Below, in pieces: positions 57,301 to 64,000 of a DNA stretch of 64,000 nucleotides. Source of the stretch: Simmondsia chinensis (lineage: Eukaryota; Streptophyta; Magnoliopsida; Caryophyllales; Simmondsiaceae); the NCBI GenBank assembly GCA_018398585.1, contig JAGTTD010000024.1:8708071-8772070 (forward strand), written 5' to 3'. Each line of letters starts with the position of its first letter. Positions within the stretch are counted from its first letter, which is position 1. The position numbers and the translations under genes were made by a program. The notes under the pieces are model-generated. The model ran no database searches. It saw only the letters and a list, made by a program, of their open reading frames with translations, and had not been told where the DNA came from.

Positions 57301-59095
57301 ACACCAACCCCGGAGCCTCCTGCTTCATGCAGTGAACTCACTAAGGTACTGGACCCACCTGATAACCCGCCTTGGGACGAGGTCCCTTCGGGACCCACCT
57401 CAACTGAACCAAATTGAGAACCCAACACCCTGGAGCCACCACCTGAAACCAAACCCGATCCTCTGCCTATGCGTCCCACATCTGTAGAACCACCACTTAA
57501 CACACACTCCATGCAAACGCGACTTAAAGTAGGCATATGCAAGATTAAGTACCCCCTATCTCTCTCCCCCATCACAGTAGTCCAAGAGCCTACATGCTAC
57601 TCACAGGTTGTGAAAAATCCGAAATGACAAGAAGCCATGGTGGATGAATTTAATGCGCTCATCCTCAATAACACCCGGGTCTTAGTACCGCATGACTCCT
57701 CCAAAAACCTTGTAGGAAATACGTGAAAATACAAAGCAAAGTACAAAGCGAATGGCTCGATTGAATGCTTTAGGGCCCGTCTTGTAGCCCAAGGATTTCA
57801 CCAACGTGAAGGCCTTGACTATAAGGAAATTTGTAGCCCCATCGTCAAAATGCTTACACTTGCAGTCACATACAACTGGCCCATTCTTCAGTTGGATGTC
57901 AAATTGCTTTCTTACGTGGTCATCTTAAGGAAGAAGTTTACATGAGACAACCAAAAGGCTTCATACGTCCCAAATTTCCAAACCATGTATGTCGCCTTCG
58001 CAAGGCGTTGTATGGTCTAAAACAGGCCCCTCGGGCATGGTTCCAACGATTCAATGTGTTCTTACATAGCCCTGGTTTTACTTGTTGCCGTGCTGATCCA
58101 TCCCTCTTCATTAACAAGCCTAAACCCACTTCACTTGCCTCTTACTATATGTCGATGATATCATCATACTAACAGGCACTAACCCAACCTATCTTAGCAA
58201 ATTGATTGACTCGCTGTCTACCCAATTCACTATGAAAGATCTTGGCCCTCTTCACTTCTTAGAATTGAGGCCAAGCACACACCCGATCACCTTTTTTCTA
58301 TCACAACACAAATACACAATAAACCTTCTCTCCAGACATGACCTATATGAAGCTAAACCCGTCAAAACTCCCCTCCCAACCCGAGCACATCTCTCATTGA
58401 GCGATGGGGACCCTCTTGAGGATCCTACTGAGTATAGGATTGCTGTGGGGGCAGCTTAATACCTGACCACGACTCGACTTGACATCAACTATGCTGTCAA
58501 CCTTGTCTCTCAATTCATGCATGCTCTTCGCACCACTCACTGGCAAGCTATGAAATGCATTCTTTGGTACCTAAAAGCCACTCGAGAACATGGCCTCTCC
58601 ATTATTCTTGCACGAACACTCACGGTCACCGCCTATGCTAACGCCGACTGGGGTGGCTGTCCGAACACACGCCGTTGCACCACTAGTTACGCTCTCTACC
58701 TCGGTCTGAACCTCATCTCCCGGAAAGCAAAGAAACAAGCCACTGTCTCCAAATCCACAACCGAATCTGAATATCATGTAGTTGCTCAGGCCGTTATTGA
58801 AAGTGATTGGATCCACTACCTAATGAGGGATCTCGGTCTTTGGCACCCTGGCCCTATCATCACCTTCTGTGACAATGTCTCCGCTTCCTATCTAGTAGCC
58901 AATCTCACATCCAATGATCGAAGAAAACATGTTGATGTTGACTTCCATTAAGTTTGTGAAAAGGTGCTTAAGGGTGATCTTCAGGTTAATTACACTCCAA
59001 CATACAAACAAATCGCTGACATCTTCACCAAGAGTCTCTACCGACCGCTTCTTTCAAAACAAGACCAATCTTCTCGTTTTGCCACCACATTCAAA
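54370..59095 (+). pseudogene. Copia gag-pol polyprotein, broken
   Basis: Gag starts at ATG 54370 (MASNPSRSYVNALSSLSRP); a C21 run at 54674-54694 and a stop at 54634 break it. It resumes with TDYPPWREQFNMLLISHQLL and, in another frame, SKAMWDALAKCF. Protease: WYPDSGATNHMT (55891 on). Integrase: HFDVWKSPVF, FQSDGGGEYY, then a stop and QNGVAERKYRH, and [35 protein letters not shown], with [13 protein letters not shown] in the next frame near 58140. RNase H: ANADWGGCPNTRRCTTSY, KKQATVSKSTTESEYHV, RKHVDVDFH, ADIFTKSL. Catalytic words are kept but at least six frameshifts or stops separate them. The standard reactions are particle assembly, cleavage, integration and reverse transcription. Confidence 0.88.
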
Positions 59096-59106
59096 TTGAG
59101 GGGGCG

Positions 59107-59299
59107 TGTTGGAATACTCTAGTATACTCTAGAATATTCCACATGCTTAGGGTTTACATATTGCTATTGCATTTGTACCCCTTGGCTTATGTAAAGTCCA
59201 AGGGCACTTTGGTCACTATTGTATTTGTCTTAGCCTATATATAGACCTCTTATGTAACCATTCTATTATTCAATTCATATAGAAGTCTCTACATTCATA
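59107..59299 (+). repeat. 3' LTR of the copia element
   Basis: Begins TGTTGGAATACTCTAG, ends CATTCATA just before the TSD CAAGT. Same length as the 5' LTR. Confidence 0.9.
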
Positions 59300-59304
59300 C
59301 AAGT

Positions 59305-61661
59305 AAACATGCTGCACCATAAGGATGAACTAAAATAAAATAAAATGCATGCTTAACCCCCAAACACTCTATGATTCGTTTGTCCCTTTTCAAGGTATCC
59401 TCAATAATGACTAATTTCTTCTTTGAGCTTAAGTCTCATCCCCTCGATGCAATCCAGACCTCAACTCTAGCTAGAGTTTTTATGCCCCCAAATCATATCA
59501 TACCATCATTAGCGCCACTAATAATAGATCTGGACCTACCATTCTCATGGCATTTATCATACACTTTACCATAAATATTTAACCATAGTGGCACCAGTAA
59601 AATTGTGTAATATTTCTTGTTCATCACTTTTCCAAACAATAAGAGATTTATCGTTGCTTCCTTGCATCATTGGCATTACACAGCCTTTGACGCTCGCCGA
59701 ACAACAAACTCACAAGTCACATTGTAGCGACTTTCATTATGGACAACGAATCAATTTGAAGATGCCACTATCTCCCGATTGCCTCCTTCATGACTCTAGT
59801 GCCAATCATATATTACGTCGAAGTATCTGCTCCAATACCATGCCTAAACACAAGAGTATGGGATGAAGAGACACACATTCAAGGTGATATGGTTAGTGAT
59901 ACCAATTTATTTTTGCAACATCAACATATTCTCTTACATAACATAACAACTATATTAAAGAGAGCAACTATTAATAAATAACAAATTGTTTGCTCTTTAG
60001 TTAGCACCACTCAATGAACAATTGAAGCCAATCATATAAGTGTTCTATTGACTTTAGTTGTAATGTATATACGTATTAAGCAAAACATATTACCAAAGGC
60101 CCATTTTCGAGCTTAGACCAACTGTGATCTTTTATTTCCCTTTTTGCATCAATTTCCAACATTTTGATTTTAGAAGTATACAATCTATCTAAATAGGGCA
60201 AGACTAATGCCATCATTATGCAAACAAAGAAAGAACACTAATATCACCTATCCTTCATTTTTTTTCCCTTCTTTATTCCTTATGACAGTTGCATTAGAAT
60301 TCCATAAAGACTTTTTAACCTAGTTGACCCCCATTATTCGAGAAATAAAGAAAAGTATATTTTACTAAAAAACCATACACACATGATCAATAGTCTTGGC
60401 ATCATTCGTATCTTATTATGCTACTTCCTTTTCACATGTCTAAATTTTCCATTGCAACACATCCTACTAAAAGCTATAGTATTATCAGAATTTATGATAG
60501 TATTTAGTGTTGGTCTATCGCATATAAAGTCTATCACACATCACAATGTCGAACAATAATTCACTTAACCATACCACCAACATTATCAAGGTGGAAATTC
60601 TGATTTATATCAATTAAATTTTCGAGACTATCATTACTTTAAGAAAGATGAAATAAAGCATAACCATAAGACATTATTATTGAGCACCACCTGCTAACAT
60701 GGAATTAGTGACGGACATCATGTTAATGTATTTTAGATTGACACAACTAGCTCTTCCAAGTATACTACCATACTCAAATTTGTTTGTCATGCTCATTGAC
60801 CATAAGTAAGAAGTGATATTAATGTACAGGGTTACTCTATAATACTCAATTTAAATAGTGTACTTATGTCTCTTAGTATCATCACTTGTCATCACTTCCA
60901 ATGTATTTTTTTCCCGTTAACTAAGAGTAGTTAAACTGTATAGTATGCATATATGGCAGTATGGCCACTATTAATCCACTTAAACAGTGCCTATGCATTG
61001 ACGGTGTTCTAAGACATAAAACATGGAAGCCTTACAACGAAGCAATAATGCAGCTATAGTGATATATGTTCATAATAATAGCCAAACACCATCAACAATT
61101 GAAGATTACTAAATATCTCTTCCTTTAAGAACTAACCTTTAACAAAGCAGTTGAAATTTCTAAAAGCTACACATTTAAACCTTAGATGTTAGTTATGCCT
61201 TTAGTAATTGTTTAAGACTTACTTGATTAGCACCCATGACCATAAGAATTAATGATAACATAATTAACATGATGACATCTTTTCCGTAACATAAGTAGGG
61301 TTTATATAGATAAACATAAATCTCAACTACCATTGGTTGCATAAAGATTCATCGTACTAGAAGATCATGTCAAACAGTACTAGTATAGCAATCACTTCAC
61401 ACACCGTGTGATCCAAATATAAATATCTTCACTTCTCAATTTTTTTATTAAAACGACCCATTCTAAGATATTCCAAAATGAACCATCAAAAAAATTTATT
61501 ATTTATAGATCTAAGTCCTTGGTCAATAATATTACATATAGATTTTATTTACTATATGTTTACTAAATTTTTACATTTTGTTATTAGCCTTTCAATTTTC
61601 TTGTAAGCAAATTTAAACCCAAATTTCACAAAGAGAAATGAATTTGCTCAAATTTGGTGCT

Positions 61662-61696
<35 letters not shown>

Positions 61697-61896
61697 CCAA
61701 AACCACATTTGGCATTCTTTATCTCAAATTTTTTTCCAATATTATCTGATCAATTATTGATTCATTATTGCAAGTGCATAATAAATACATGATTGACGAA
61801 AATTGCATGGGCTGTTATTTTTTCCCCATGATTTTTCCTTAGGACTTAAGTTGGACAACATACCTTTAAGTTATATCCTTCAAGATTATTTACATT
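59305..61896 (-). other. Interior of the non-coding LTR element
   Basis: 2.6 kb without a frame above 92 codons and with no retroviral motif. A C31 run lies at 61663-61693. The two plus-strand frames at 59588-59866 and 59371-59574 have no motif. Confidence 0.5.
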
Positions 61897-61913
61897 AGTA
61901 GAGATGAAATTTA

Positions 61914-63283
61914 AAAATTAAATTCAAGAGACTTGCCTTCTCAGTGTGCTTTTCGCTCTGACAAAGGCGACCCCCTGACAACCCCCTCCCTCCTTCGTTC
62001 TTTGCCCTAGGTCACCATGGGGGGGGGGGGGGGTGGTGGACCTCCGTCTTCCCCCCTCTTCTGCCGCCGGTTGATTCTGCCAGCGTTTTGTTCCCCTTTT
62101 TTCTTGGCCCGTCGTTGGTGTGCTCTTCGGCGGCTTCTCCGGTGGTGCTTGGTGGTGGGTGTTCGATTGTTGTGGGGTCTGGGTTCGAGTGTTGAGTGTT
62201 GGGTCGGGTATGGTGTTTCAGGTGTTGGACCGTGTCATCTGAGGGTTTTCGCTCGCGCTCACGCCGTGTCCTTTCGCAGCGGTCCTCCTCTGCCGTGTCT
62301 CCCAGTTGCTCGACTCTCCTCCTCCGAGTCCTCGCTTCGTTAACGCTCTACTTCCTGCGCCGCCGGTTTTCCCCGCTGATGCCTTGCCTTGAGGTCTCGG
62401 AAGCGTTCATACGTTGATGTTTTTGGGATGAGACGAGGTCCGATTCTTGAGTCTTTGCTCTCTTTGAGTTTCTCTCCGACTCGCTTGGGAACACATTTGT
62501 TTGGGGTAATGCTTTCCATTCTCCCCTCTGTTGTGGTCTTCCTCAGGAGATGGTTTGCTGAGCTTTGGAGTCAGGTTCGGGTTCCATTTTGCTCCCTCGC
62601 CCTTTTCTGACGTTGCTTCCCCGTCTGTTGCCTCTCGCTTCTGGTCGCGGTTGTTGATAGGTTTTCGTGGTTTGGGGTTTGGGTTTGTGATTCCGGGTTG
62701 GTGTTGTCTGTTCTTCGGGTTGTGGGCTTGGTGTTGCTTGGGTGTTGGGTCTTGGGGGTGGGGCCTCTTCGGTTGGTGTTGGTTTGGTTGTGCTTCGGGG
62801 TGTTTCGCTGCCGTCGAGGTCCCGTCCCCCTCGATCCCCATGCCTTGGGCCCCTGCTTCTCTGTTGCTTAATCATGCCTCCGGTTGGCACCTGTCACTGA
62901 TCACCTTTTCTGCATCCACGGCCTTGCGGTGCTCCCCCTTTTTGATCCAGTTTGAATGGATTGGATTGGGTTGAGGTCTCCGCTTGGTTTGATTGGTTTC
63001 TTTTTCCTTCTTAGTCTTGGGATTGTTTGCACTTTCGTGTTTTTTGGGTGTTTTGGGGTGTTTTCTGGCATTTTGTTGGTTTCTTGCTAGGGTTTTTGGG
63101 TGTTTGGGTGTTCTGTTGGTGTGCTGTTGGTGTTTTCGGGGTTTTTTTTGGGTGTTATGGGGGCTTTGGTTGGGTTGTTTGGATGTTTGGATTGTTTGTG
63201 CTTTGAATCTCTTGACTGGAATGTAATTGTACCTTTCTTCCTGTTAATAAAATCCCACGATGGGTCAATTATAAAAAAAAAAA
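61914..63283 (+). mobile_element. GC-rich poly(A)-tailed retro-insertion, LINE-like
   Basis: A 17-bp TSD, AGTAGAGATGAAATTTA, stands at 61897-61913 and 63284-63300, exact. The insert ends in a 12-A tail after AATAAAATCCC. The first kilobase is GC-rich and C/T-to-G/T skewed, quite unlike the flanks, with a G15 run after ATG (62017). The last 300 bases are G/T-rich, as in LINE 3' UTRs. No ORF1, endonuclease or RT was found. It may be a LINE whose 5' and 3' ends were fused by deletion, or a retrocopy of a cellular RNA. The overlapping frames (plus 62017-62343 and 62531-62974, minus 62407-62841) are composition-driven. Confidence 0.75.
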
Positions 63284-63339
63284 AGTAGAGATGAAATTTA
63301 CCGCATCAAATTTTGAAAGTTATAAAACCGTCCTAAAAT

Positions 63340-64000
63340 TGTTAGAACCAAATGCAAGAAATATTATACAAAATATATAAAATAGAAAGGTATTACCTAG
63401 GACGCGTGAAGATGACAAAATATAGATAAAGTAAAAGCTGAGCGAGGCGCGAATCACGCTCTCTTTAAGACGGTTTTGAGCCCCTCTCGAATCTAAGCCA
63501 GTGCACCAAGTTCCGGCGCGCCGCCTCCAGGATACAATGCCCAACTCTATTGACACTTTCTAGATTTACACAACCTTGCAAGCTAATGCCTCCACGACAC
63601 CCTACTTAGCTAAAGTTGAAAACCTTTTTTTTTTAAATAAAGGGAGAATTTGGGTTACATTTGCTATCAGACACGCCATTAGTAAATCTCAGAAAACAAA
63701 CATATATAATCACCAATAGCACACATATCAAAGGTTAGTGAAAGCATTTATAATCTATTTTTTTAATTATTTATCATTAGAGTTAATGACGGTCATTATG
63801 CATGATACTATATGTAACCGATTTTTAAGTATTATATATTAAGACACATTTAATTATATCACATTTAATTTTCAAAGCATAACTGAAAAAATTTTCAAGT
63901 TCTATATTAAAAATAATTTAAAAACCAATATTCAATAGGTGATCAATCTTTTCCATGCTGAGTAAAATACACTCAATATAATGATTGGAAAAAAATAATT
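63340..64000 (-). repeat. 5' LTR of the non-coding LTR element, partial
   Basis: Copy of 52956-53643, first 660 bases from the TGTTAGAAC end. About 30 bases short of complete when the window stops. Confidence 0.75.

Larger units (their letters stand above)
54042..59299 (+). mobile_element. Ty1/copia element with short LTRs, decayed
   Basis: 193-bp LTRs at 54042-54234 and 59107-59299, PBS TGGTATCAGAGC at 54235-54246, PPT TTGAGGGGGCG before 59107, and TSD CAAGT at 54037-54041 and 59300-59304. Gag, protease, integrase, RT and RNase H follow in copia order. By eye the LTRs differ at about 12 of 193 places, nearly all transitions. Total 5.26 kb, the size range of Ale/Retrofit-type copia. Inserted in the interior of the larger minus-strand LTR element. 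Confidence 0.9.
52956..64000 (-). mobile_element. Large LTR element with apparently non-coding interior, cut by the window end
   Basis: Direct repeats TGTTGGATATTTT...TCTAACA (minus strand) lie at 52956-53643 and from 63340 to past 64000. A purine tract AAGTGGGAGAA abuts the left one on the minus strand, making it the 3' LTR. The interior (53644-54036, 59305-61896, 63301-63339 after removing two nested insertions) is about 3 kb with no gag or pol, as in LARD-type elements. No PBS was recognised beside 63340, which weakens the call. Outer TSD cannot be checked because the right end is outside the window. Confidence 0.6.

Noticed and set aside
62407..62841. 144-codon Pro/Gln/Asn-rich minus-strand ORF
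   Set aside because: Antisense to the poly(A)-tailed insertion; its composition mirrors G/T-rich DNA and other frames are equally open.

Overview
This window looks like nuclear DNA of a flowering plant. It is AT-rich, has one host gene with six GT-AG exons, and is otherwise almost entirely nested transposable elements of plant type (Ty3/gypsy, Ty1/copia, LINE, SINE, hAT and Mutator-like). Nothing in it allows a species to be named. Most element boundaries below rest on target-site duplications (TSDs), long terminal repeats (LTRs), primer-binding sites (PBS) or polypurine tracts (PPT) read directly from the sequence.

Left part (1-34.4 kb). A 3 kb hAT relic (62-3050) holds a tRNA-like SINE and a 1.7 kb LTR element with one 192-codon reading frame. 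From 4349 to 23878 lies a minus-strand Athila-like gypsy element with TGATG...CATCA LTRs. One of its LTRs is split by a LINE (about 4785-7456), and its interior is filled by two copia elements; the better one (16663-22148) has an AGATT TSD and its own small SINE insertion. From 24 to 34.4 kb there is a mosaic: two 1 kb direct repeats around a plant-mobile-domain-like ORF, a 1.2 kb hAT, a GAGCTC-rich MITE, Athila LTR fragments in both orientations, and degenerate minisatellites.

Middle (34.6-51.8 kb, minus strand). One apparently intact host gene encodes an INT1-type inositol/H+ symporter of 499 residues in six exons. Its last intron is 8.8 kb because a roughly 0.56 kb Mutator-like MITE landed there (9-bp TSD) and a Tat-lineage gypsy element then inserted into one end of the MITE (5-bp TSD). 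The gypsy element has lost its reverse transcriptase core. It carries a 37-bp tandem array downstream of integrase and an antisense F-box gene copy that lies inside the element.

Right part (51.8-64 kb). About 0.55 kb upstream of the INT1 start lies a 258-bp SINE with a perfect-length 5S rRNA-derived head, a TTG-repeat tail and a 21-bp TSD. Beyond it is a minus-strand, apparently non-coding LTR element (LTRs at 52956-53643 and from 63340 past the window end). It contains a decayed copia element (54042-59299, 193-bp LTRs) and a GC-rich poly(A)-tailed retro-insertion (61914-63283, 17-bp TSD).

The items most worth following up are the 5S-headed SINE, the F-box gene carried antisense inside the Tat element, the poly(A)-tailed GC-rich insertion of unknown source, and the eight long poly(G)/poly(C) runs.
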